Below, one piece after another: positions 5,544-12,439 of a DNA stretch of 12,439 nucleotides (positions within the stretch are counted from its first letter, which is position 1; the number at the start of each line of letters is the position of its first letter). The stretch comes from a bacterium (GTDB lineage: Bacteria > Patescibacteriota > Minisyncoccia > UBA6257 > GWB1-50-10). A program made the translations under genes and the position numbers. The notes under the pieces are model-generated. The model was not told the DNA's origin. It saw only the letters and a program-made list of their open reading frames with translations, and searched no databases. The stretch spans positions 1 to 12,439 of the forward strand of contig DAIDBF010000074.1 of assembly GCA_027310235.1 (NCBI GenBank), read 5' to 3'.

Positions 5544-8500
5544 ATGCAAAAAGTAAAAGTCTTTTCTTCATATAAAGGTCCTGCGCACACCGCCACGAAT
5601 CCGGTGGCGATCCAGACGGATTCGTACAAGTGGTTCCTGACCCGCGGGCTTCGGGAACTGTTCGATGAGATTTCCCCAATCCAGGATCATACGGGGAACG
5701 AGCTCGAGTTGAGTTTCCTCGACTACAAGTTCGACGAGCCGAAATATACGGAGGCGAAAGCGCTTGAGAAAGACCAGACCTATGAAGCGCCGCTTCGGGT
5801 GAACGTGAAGCTTCAGAACAAGGGGACCAAAGAAGAGAAGACGCAAGAGGTGTATCTCGGCGATTTTCCTCTCATGACCGATCGGGGAACGTTCATTATA
5901 AACGGTGTCGAGCGCGTCGTGATTTCGCAGATCATCCGTTCTCCCGGAGTTTACTTCTCAGCGACCATGTATCGCGGAAGAAAACTTTTCAGCGCGAAGG
6001 TTATTCCGAACAGGGGCGCGTGGCTCGAATTCGAGACCGAGTCGGACGGATTCCTCGGAGTAAAGATCGATCGGCGCCGCAAAGCGCCCGTCACGCAACT
6101 TCTCCGTATATTCGGCGTTTCCTCGAACGATGCGATTCAGAAAGCATTCGGGGGAGTGGATACGGGAGCCCAGAAATATATCGATGCAACTTTGAAAAAA
6201 GACGAAGCCAAGACGACCGATGACGCGTTTATCGAAATCTACCGCCGTCTTCGTCCCGGCGACCTGGCGACCGTGGAGAATGCGCGGCTTCTCATCGAAC
6301 CGATGTTTTCGCGATTCGACAGGTATGATTTAAGCCCGGTGGGACGGTATAAAGTGAACGAGCGTCTCGGGTTCGACAAGAAAAAAAGCAAATTACTCGA
6401 CAAGGAAGACCTGATCGCGATTATCGCGGAGATCATTCGTCTCAATAACGATCAAAACGCCGAGCCGGACGATATCGATCATCTGGGCAATCGACGCATC
6501 CGTTCCGTGGGGGAACTCATCCAATCGAGATTGCGGATCGGATTCGCCCGCCTTAAGCGGGGGATTCAGGATAGAATGTCGACCCTGGAACGGACTGGAC
6601 TCCAGCCCGCGCAGCTCATCAACTACAAACTTTTGACCTCGGTCGTGAGGGATCTTTTTGCGGCGTCTCCCCTCTCGCAGTTTATGGATCAGGTGAATCC
6701 CTTGGCGGAGTTGGAGCACAAGCGGCGTCTTTCCGCGATGGGTCCCGGAGGACTCACGCGCGAGCGCGCGGGATTCGAGGTGAGAGATGTGCATCCTTCT
6801 TATTACGGGCGCATCTATCCCATTCAAACGCCCGAAGGCGCGAACATCGGTCTTGTGAACTATCTCGCGAATTACGCGCGGATAAACGAGTTTGGATTTC
6901 TCGAAGCTCCGTATTTCAAGGTGAAAGAAGGAACAGTGACGAAGGAATTGGTGTGGCTTCCGGCGATCGCGGAAGAGAAGTACAACATCACGCAAGCGGA
7001 CTGTCCCTTGGATGAACGGGGAATAATCCGGGAAAAAGTAGTGCCGGCGCGCGTCAAGGGAGTACCGGGTACCTGCACGCGCGAAGAGGTGGATTACATG
7101 GATATCTCGACCGACGAGATGATCAGTATTTCAACCTCGCTCATACCTTTTATCGAACACAGCGATGCGAATCGCGTACTTATGGGATCGAACATGCAGC
7201 GTCAGGGAGTTCCCACGGTGAAGCCCGAGGCGCCGCTTGTGGGCACGGGAGAAGAAGAGCGGGCCGCTCATTATTCCGGGCAGGTCATCGTGTCGGACGT
7301 TCACGGCGTCGTTTCGGAAGTCGATGCGAACGGCGTTACCGTGAAAACGGAGCATGGCGCGAAAATCTACCCGCTCTATAAATTCAAGCGATCGAACCAA
7401 TCAACCTGCATGTCGCAGCGTCCGATTGTACATGTGGGAGATAAAGTGAAGCCCGGTGACGTACTTGCGGACGGTCCCGCGACGGAAGAAGGAGTGCTTG
7501 CACTCGGAAAAAATCTCCTTGTCGCTTTTCTTCCGTGGAAAGGAGCCAACTTCGAGGACGCGATCATCCTTTCCGAGCGCGTTGCGCGGGAAGACCTCTT
7601 TACCTCCATTTATATAGAAACATTTGCGTGTCTTGTACGCGATACGAAACTCGGCGCGGAGATTACGACTCCTGACATTCCGAATGTCGCGGAAGACAAG
7701 CTGAGAAACCTCGATGCGGAAGGCATCGTGCGTATCGGCGCCGAAGTGAGAGCAAATGACATCCTTGTCGGAAAGATTTCTCCGAAGGGCGAGTCCGAAC
7801 TTACTTCGGAGGAACGCCTGCTTCGCGCAATCTTCGGGGAGAAAGCGCGTGATGTGAAGGACTCGTCGCTCACACTCCCGCACGGTAAACAGGGAAGGAT
7901 AATCGGTGTAAAGATTTTTTCCCGTGATAAAGGCGACAAGCTTGAACCGGGCATCATCAAGAAAATCCAGATTGAGGTCGCACAACTCAGAAAAGTAAGC
8001 GCGGGCGATAAGCTCGCCGGACGGTACGGCAACAAAGGCGTCATCTCCCAGGTGAGAAAAATGGAAGATATGCCGTATCTCGAGGATGGTACGCCGGTTG
8101 ATATCGTATTGAACCCGCTTGGCGTTGCCTCACGCATGAACTTGGGGCAGATTTTAGAGACGCATCTCGGTCTTGCGGCGAAAAAACTCGGCTACCGCGC
8201 CGTAGTGCCGAGTTTCGTCGGAGCAGGAGAAGAAGAAATCAAGAAGGAACTCGTCGCTGCGGGAGTCAGCGAAACGGGGAAGATGAACGTATATAACGGC
8301 CTTACCGGCCAGAAATTCAAGGATCCGGTTACGGTCGGGTATATGTATATTATGAAATTAAGCCATCTTGTGGAAGATAAGATGCACGTGCGATCGACGG
8401 GTCCTTACTCCTTGATTACTCAGCAGCCCTTGGGCGGGAAAGCCCAGCTTGGAGGCCAGCGATTCGGAGAGATGGAGGTGTGGGCGCTCGAAGGATACGG

Positions 8501-8729
8501 AGCGGCGCATACGCTTCAAGAAATGCTTACCATCAAATCGGACGATGTGATGGGACGATCAGCCGCCTTCGAATCGATCATCCGCGGACAGGAGATCAGA
8601 AAACCGAATATCCCGGCGTCGTTTAACGTGCTCGTAAGCGAACTCAAATCGCTCGGGTTGAATGTGACATACGAATATGAAAAGGGGCGCGATGACGGTT
8701 TCGGAGAAACGGGACAATCGGAAGAATAA
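5544..8729 (+). CDS. rpoB: DNA-directed RNA polymerase subunit beta
   Basis: Beta subunit of RNA polymerase, forming the active centre with beta'. It is 1061 residues against 1342 in E. coli; the shortfall fits absence of the lineage-specific inserts beta-i4 and beta-i9, since motif spacings match once these are removed. In order: N-terminal lobe with GDFPLMTDRGTFIINGVERV and SPGVYF; rifampicin cluster I at residues 378-400 (SQFMDQVNPLAELEHKRRLS); GFEVRDVHPSYYGRIYPIQT followed by PEGANIGL; PLVGTGEEE; LPWKGANFEDAIILSERV; active-centre lysines K823 and K831 in GDKLAGRYGNKGV (E. coli K1065, K1073); and the C-terminal PYSLITQQPLGGKAQLGGQR, then FGEMEVWALEGYGAA. The ATG at 5544 gives the expected N-terminus. 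It has no clear Shine-Dalgarno sequence and lies 43 nt after mltG. The usual upstream rplJ-rplL genes are absent. Residues equivalent to E. coli Q513, F514, D516, H526, R529 and S531 are kept. Confidence 0.99.
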   Translation: MQKVKVFSSYKGPAHTATNPVAIQTDSYKWFLTRGLRELFDEISPIQDHTGNELELSFLDYKFDEPKYTEAKALEKDQTYEAPLRVNVKLQNKGTKEEKTQEVYLGDFPLMTDRGTFIINGVERVVISQIIRSPGVYFSATMYRGRKLFSAKVIPNRGAWLEFETESDGFLGVKIDRRRKAPVTQLLRIFGVSSNDAIQKAFGGVDTGAQKYIDATLKKDEAKTTDDAFIEIYRRLRPGDLATVENARLLIEPMFSRFDRYDLSPVGRYKVNERLGFDKKKSKLLDKEDLIAIIAEIIRLNNDQNAEPDDIDHLGNRRIRSVGELIQSRLRIGFARLKRGIQDRMSTLERTGLQPAQLINYKLLTSVVRDLFAASPLSQFMDQVNPLAELEHKRRLSAMGPGGLTRERAGFEVRDVHPSYYGRIYPIQTPEGANIGLVNYLANYARINEFGFLEAPYFKVKEGTVTKELVWLPAIAEEKYNITQADCPLDERGIIREKVVPARVKGVPGTCTREEVDYMDISTDEMISISTSLIPFIEHSDANRVLMGSNMQRQGVPTVKPEAPLVGTGEEERAAHYSGQVIVSDVHGVVSEVDANGVTVKTEHGAKIYPLYKFKRSNQSTCMSQRPIVHVGDKVKPGDVLADGPATEEGVLALGKNLLVAFLPWKGANFEDAIILSERVAREDLFTSIYIETFACLVRDTKLGAEITTPDIPNVAEDKLRNLDAEGIVRIGAEVRANDILVGKISPKGESELTSEERLLRAIFGEKARDVKDSSLTLPHGKQGRIIGVKIFSRDKGDKLEPGIIKKIQIEVAQLRKVSAGDKLAGRYGNKGVISQVRKMEDMPYLEDGTPVDIVLNPLGVASRMNLGQILETHLGLAAKKLGYRAVVPSFVGAGEEEIKKELVAAGVSETGKMNVYNGLTGQKFKDPVTVGYMYIMKLSHLVEDKMHVRSTGPYSLITQQPLGGKAQLGGQRFGEMEVWALEGYGAAHTLQEMLTIKSDDVMGRSAAFESIIRGQEIRKPNIPASFNVLVSELKSLGLNVTYEYEKGRDDGFGETGQSEE
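8681..8687 (+). promoter_or_regulatory. Shine-Dalgarno-like site in the rpoB 3' end, possible earlier rpoC start
   Basis: AAAGGGG lies 4 nt upstream of an ATG at 8692 that is in frame with rpoC. Using it would add 17 residues to RpoC and overlap rpoB by 38 nt. The added residues are basic and polar and do not resemble conserved RpoC N-termini, so I keep the start at 8743, but this is the only good Shine-Dalgarno match near the start. Confidence 0.35.
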
Positions 8730-8742
8730 TCACCACACTTGT

Positions 8743-11700
8743 ATGAACAACATGGAATTAAAATCGATCTCGATACGGCTTGCATCTCCCGAGGAGATAC
8801 TTTCGTGGTCCAAGGGGGAAGTTACGAAACCGGAGACGCTGAATTACCGTACCCAGCGGCCGGAAAAAGACGGGCTTTTCTCGGAACGAATTTTCGGTCC
8901 CACGAAGGACTACGAATGCTACTGCGGAAAATACAAGAAGATTCGCTATAAGGGCGTGGTCTGCGAGAAGTGCGGCGTTGAAGTTACTCGTGCGGCGGTT
9001 CGCCGGGAGCGAATGGGACACATTACCCTTGCCGCACCGGTTGCGCACGTATGGTTTTTGAAAACGGTTCCTTCGCGCTTGAGTTTGATGCTCAATATTT
9101 CGGTTCCCAAACTCGAGAAGGTCATCTATTACGCCGCGTACATCGTGACGTCGGTTGACGAAGAAAATAAAAAACGCGCTTTGACGGGTCTCGAACAGGA
9201 ATACAAGTCCCTGCGTGCGGAAAAAGGAATGGATGAGAAAGAGCTCAAGGAACGGCAGGAAGAGATGAAGCAGATCATCGCGCTTTTGAAGCCGGGACTT
9301 ATTCTAACCCAAGATGAGTACTACCGTCTCGCGGAACGTTTCGGCGACGTATTCGAAGCCGCTCAGGGCGCGGGAGCGCTCCGTGCGATCTTGGAAATGA
9401 TCGATCTCAAAGCGACCGCAAAGACGCTTGAGAAAGATCTGGAACGGGTACAGGATGCGAACCGGCAGAAACGGCTTCTGCTCCGCCTGCGGCTTGTGCG
9501 TTCAATGATCCGGGCGGGCGTGCGCCCCGAGTGGATGATTCAAACCGTGCTTCCGGTCTTACCTCCGGATCTTCGTCCTATGGTTGCCTTGGACGGAGGC
9601 CATTATGCGACTGCGGACCTGAACGATCTCTATGGGAGGGTTATCAACAGAAACAATCGTTTGAAGAAGCTTATGGAGCTCAAATCTCCCGAGGTGATTA
9701 TCGTAAACGAGAAGCGCATGCTGCAGGAAGCGGTTGATGCGCTCGTCGACAATACTGCGCGCCTTGGAAGTCAGCTCTTATCCTCGAAGCGCCGCCCGCT
9801 TCGCTCTCTGGCCGACATGCTGAAGGGCAAGCAGGGGCGTTTTCGGCAGAACCTCTTGGGAAAGCGCGTCGATTATTCCGGCCGCTCGGTTATCGTAGTA
9901 GGTCCGGAGCTCAAGTTGAACGAGTGCGGTCTTCCGAAACACATGGCGCTCGAGCTCTTCAGGCCGTTCGTCATCAATAAACTTATCGAGAGAAACCTTG
10001 CGTTTAACATCAAACAGGCGAATCGCCTGATTGAACAGGGGCCTCCCGAGGTGTGGGCGATTCTTGAAGAAGTAATAGAACATCGGCGCGTGCTCTTGAA
10101 CCGCGCACCGACGCTTCATCGTCTCGGCATCCAGGCGTTCAAACCAGTATTAATCGAGGATCTCGCGATCAGAATCCCGCCCTTGGTCTGTGCGGCGTTC
10201 AATGCCGACTTCGATGGCGATCAGATGGCGGTGCATCTTCCCCTTACCACTGAAGCGCAGTTCGAGGCGCAAGAACTTATGGATGCGGGAAAAAATCTCC
10301 TGAAACCCGCGAACGGAGATCCTATCGTGTCGCCTACGCAGGATATGGTACTCGGAGTGTATTATCTTACGCATATTCGTCCGGGCGCCAAAGGCGAGGG
10401 AAGAGCATTCTCGAGTCCTGAGGAAGCCACCTTCGCATATGATCTCGGCATTATCGAGTTGAATGCGGCGATCAAAGTAAAAACGAACGACGCAACCATC
10501 GACACTTCGTACGGTCGCATCATCTTCAATGAAGTGCTTCCTCCGGAGATTGAGTTCGTGAACACGGCGTTCGATAAACAGGCACTTACGCGCCTTGTTA
10601 CCTCGATTATCGAAAAGCTCGGCATCAGTGAAAGCAGAGTATATTTGGATAAGATTAAAGACATCGGTTTTTCTTATGCAACGCTTTCATCGACTACGTG
10701 GGGCATGATGGATACGATCGTACCCACGGAAAAGCAGGAAATCCTTCTTGCGGTGCGGAAGCAGGCGGCGATGGTGGAAACGCAATTCGAAGAAGGACTT
10801 CTGACCGATGAGGAGCGGAAGAGTAAGATCGTTGGAATCTGGATGAAAGCGCGCGAGGACGTCTCGGCGCTGATTCCCAAGGTTATCGTGGAAGGCAATC
10901 CGATCTACTCTATTATCAGTTCGAAAGCCCGTGGGAGCTGGGCACAAATGATTCAGATGATGGGAATGAAGGGTCTGGTGCAAGACACGCAGGGCGAGCT
11001 CATGGAGCATCCGGCAACCTCGTGTTATAAAGAGGGCTTGGGCGTCTTGGAATATTTCATCACTACGCACGGTGCAAGAAAAGGATCGACCGATACGGCT
11101 CTGAAGACCGCTTCGGCGGGGTATCTCACGCGCCGTCTCGTTGACGTCTCTCAGGATGTGTTTATCAATGAAACCAACTGCAAAGCGAAGGAAGGCATTA
11201 CTATCGCGAAGAGTGAAGGCGATGCATACGGCTATCGTTTTGCCGAACGACTGTACTCCCGCGTGGCGCTCGAAGACATCCGCGTCGATAGAAAAGTCGC
11301 GGTCAGGGCGGGCGAGATCGTAAGCCGCGAGGCGGCGAAGAAGATACAGGAAGGGGGAATCGAAAGCGTGGTCGTACGATCGCCTATTATGTGCAAGGCG
11401 GTCTACGGCGTTTGTAAGACGTGCTATGGACTCGATCTCGGAAGAAACAGGGAGGTTGATTTGGGAGAAGCAGTGGGAATCGTCGCGGCACAGTCCATCG
11501 GCGAACCGAGAACCCAGCTTACGCTCCGTACGTTCCACATCGGTGGTGTTGCGGGCGTTGACATTACGCACGGTCTCCCGCGCGTTGAAGAGGTGTTCGA
11601 GGCAAGACCTCCGAAAGGAAAATCGACTCTGAACAGAGCCGAGGGCGTCGTGCACGACATAGAAGAGAAGGGGCTTTCTACCGTAATTCAGGTGCGCGAG

Positions 11701-12387
11701 ACCGAAGGCAAGAAGGGGGCCACCAAGAAACGCCGCCACACCTCGAAGGATGCGAATATCGTCGAGTATCTCGTACCGCATGGGGCGAGTATTTACGTAA
11801 ACATAGGCGACAAGGTGAAACGCGGACAGCAATTATATGAAGGGCCGCTTGATTTAAAAGAAATTCTCGCATATCGGGGAGTCGATGCGGTGATTCATTA
11901 TGTCATCAATGAGGTGCAGAAGATTTATGTCCCCGAGGGAGCGGTAATCAACGACAAACACGTCGAAATCATCGTCCGCCAGATGCTTTCAAGAGTGACG
12001 ATCAAGCATTCGGGAGATACCGATTTCATGCCGGGAGAAATTGTGGAAAAGCAGAAATTCATTGCGATCAACCGCGCGATGAAGCGCGCAAAGAAACAGC
12101 CGGCGCGCGCCGTACAAAAAATATTCGGCGTCACGCGGGTAGCGCTCACGACCGAAAGTTTCCTTTCTTCCGCTTCATTCCAAGAAACCGCCCGCGTCTT
12201 GGTTGATGCATCAACGCAAGGAAAGACCGACGTGCTGTATGGCCTCAAGGAAAACGTGATTATCGGAAAATTGATTCCGGTAGGAACGGGATGGCGCGGA
12301 TTCTCTGAAGACGAATTTTCGGCATTTAGGGAAAAATTGACAGGGACGAAAAATCCCGATACTATGAGTGACGGGTCCCTCACATAA
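8743..12387 (+). CDS. rpoC: DNA-directed RNA polymerase subunit beta'
   Basis: Largest RNA polymerase subunit, 1214 residues from the ATG at 8743. In order: ISIRLASPEEILSWSKGEV; zinc site C59, C61, C74, C77; a charged helical insert at about 141-186 in the clamp; RPMVALDGGHYATADLNDLY; KGKQGRFRQNLLGKRVDYSG; the Mg-binding NADFDGD with D489, D491, D493; the bridge helix region ending THGARKGSTDTALKTASAGY; the second zinc site C813, C884, C891, C894; and the trigger loop with R929 and H932 (E. coli R933, H936). The large E. coli trigger-loop insert SI3 is absent. The C-terminus has TESFLSSASFQETARVL and the GLKENVIIGKLIPVGTG motif. Two unusual substitutions are R923 (E. coli G927) and K728 in a normally SGARG motif. 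No Shine-Dalgarno sequence precedes 8743; ATG 8752 or 8692 are alternatives. It starts 13 nt after rpoB ends, so the two are co-transcribed. Confidence 0.98.
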   Translation: MNNMELKSISIRLASPEEILSWSKGEVTKPETLNYRTQRPEKDGLFSERIFGPTKDYECYCGKYKKIRYKGVVCEKCGVEVTRAAVRRERMGHITLAAPVAHVWFLKTVPSRLSLMLNISVPKLEKVIYYAAYIVTSVDEENKKRALTGLEQEYKSLRAEKGMDEKELKERQEEMKQIIALLKPGLILTQDEYYRLAERFGDVFEAAQGAGALRAILEMIDLKATAKTLEKDLERVQDANRQKRLLLRLRLVRSMIRAGVRPEWMIQTVLPVLPPDLRPMVALDGGHYATADLNDLYGRVINRNNRLKKLMELKSPEVIIVNEKRMLQEAVDALVDNTARLGSQLLSSKRRPLRSLADMLKGKQGRFRQNLLGKRVDYSGRSVIVVGPELKLNECGLPKHMALELFRPFVINKLIERNLAFNIKQANRLIEQGPPEVWAILEEVIEHRRVLLNRAPTLHRLGIQAFKPVLIEDLAIRIPPLVCAAFNADFDGDQMAVHLPLTTEAQFEAQELMDAGKNLLKPANGDPIVSPTQDMVLGVYYLTHIRPGAKGEGRAFSSPEEATFAYDLGIIELNAAIKVKTNDATIDTSYGRIIFNEVLPPEIEFVNTAFDKQALTRLVTSIIEKLGISESRVYLDKIKDIGFSYATLSSTTWGMMDTIVPTEKQEILLAVRKQAAMVETQFEEGLLTDEERKSKIVGIWMKAREDVSALIPKVIVEGNPIYSIISSKARGSWAQMIQMMGMKGLVQDTQGELMEHPATSCYKEGLGVLEYFITTHGARKGSTDTALKTASAGYLTRRLVDVSQDVFINETNCKAKEGITIAKSEGDAYGYRFAERLYSRVALEDIRVDRKVAVRAGEIVSREAAKKIQEGGIESVVVRSPIMCKAVYGVCKTCYGLDLGRNREVDLGEAVGIVAAQSIGEPRTQLTLRTFHIGGVAGVDITHGLPRVEEVFEARPPKGKSTLNRAEGVVHDIEEKGLSTVIQVRETEGKKGATKKRRHTSKDANIVEYLVPHGASIYVNIGDKVKRGQQLYEGPLDLKEILAYRGVDAVIHYVINEVQKIYVPEGAVINDKHVEIIVRQMLSRVTIKHSGDTDFMPGEIVEKQKFIAINRAMKRAKKQPARAVQKIFGVTRVALTTESFLSSASFQETARVLVDASTQGKTDVLYGLKENVIIGKLIPVGTGWRGFSEDEFSAFREKLTGTKNPDTMSDGSLT

Positions 12388-12400
12388 CACATGAGAGGGA
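12376..12400 (+). terminator. Hairpin spanning the rpoC stop codon, weak terminator candidate
   Basis: tccctc (12376-12381) pairs with gaggga (12395-12400). After one A/A mismatch, cat (12383-12385) pairs with atg (12391-12393), leaving the loop aacac. The rpoC stop TAA (12385-12387) lies in the top of the hairpin. No T-run follows, so it is not a standard intrinsic terminator; it could instead act in mRNA stability or be coincidental. Confidence 0.3.
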
Positions 12401-12426
12401 GGAATGAAATGGACTCAAAAAAGTAG

Positions 12427-12435
12427 TGATATGAT
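12427..12435 (+). promoter_or_regulatory. Extended -10 promoter-like element at the window's right edge
   Basis: TGATATGAT is an extended -10 (TG-N-TATAAT with one mismatch; hexamer 12430-12435), similar in form to the one at 2679-2687. The best -35-like hexamer, tggact at 12410-12415, is only 14 nt away, which is short. The transcription start would fall a few bases beyond the window, so a new unit probably begins downstream of rpoC. Confidence 0.4.
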
Positions 12436-12439
12436 ATAC

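Noticed and set aside
10687..11832. 381-codon open frame on the minus strand inside rpoC
   Set aside because: It lies wholly antisense to an unmistakable rpoC, its translation is rich in R, H, S and F without any domain pattern, and such shadows are expected opposite a strongly biased coding sequence.
12391..12426. Eleven-codon frame starting at ATG 12391
   Set aside because: It overlaps the hairpin, has no ribosome binding site of its own, and its 11-residue translation shows no conserved features.

Overview
The window reads as an ordinary chromosomal segment of a Patescibacteria (Candidate Phyla Radiation) bacterium, most likely of the Parcubacteria group. The evidence is the compact, strictly co-directional layout, the insert-poor RpoB (1061 aa), the cysteine-rich zinc-ribbon protein and stand-alone EF-Tu-domain-2-like protein of kinds I associate with these lineages, and frequent starts without a clear Shine-Dalgarno sequence. 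TGA is used as a normal stop (tpiA ends with it), which argues against the TGA-as-glycine code of Gracilibacteria/Absconditabacteria. The lineage call is inference from protein style; no marker search was possible.

Layout, all on the + strand: (1) 3' part of tpiA, cut by the window start, carrying three AT-rich degenerate repeat tracts inside the reading frame. (2) A 597-aa Cys-rich zinc-ribbon protein of unknown function, overlapping tpiA by 4 nt (ATGA), with a striking internal duplication. (3) An 88-aa stand-alone EF-Tu-domain-2-like beta-barrel protein. (4) A 72-nt GC-rich gap that ends in an extended -10 element placed so that the transcript would start at or beside the next ATG. (5) A membrane-anchored protein with two FxLYD-like beta-sandwich domains. 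(6) rodA (SEDS peptidoglycan polymerase). (7) mltG (endolytic transglycosylase), overlapping rodA. (8) rpoB. (9) rpoC. (10) A hairpin over the rpoC stop and a second extended -10 element at the window's right edge. No stretch over 300 bases lacks a gene; the longest gap is 72 nt. I saw no tRNA, rRNA, CRISPR or insertion sequence.

Functionally, the left part joins a glycolytic enzyme to two conserved but uncharacterised proteins. The right part looks like one transcription unit starting near 2694, placing cell-wall elongation (RodA polymerises glycan strands, MltG cuts nascent strands and sets their ends) directly upstream of the two large RNA polymerase subunits. The usual bacterial neighbours of rpoBC (rplK-rplA-rplJ-rplL) are absent upstream. 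The most unusual points are the repeat tracts absorbed into tpiA, the duplicated zinc-ribbon/Cys-repeat protein, and an arginine in place of a near-invariant glycine at the base of the RpoC trigger loop.
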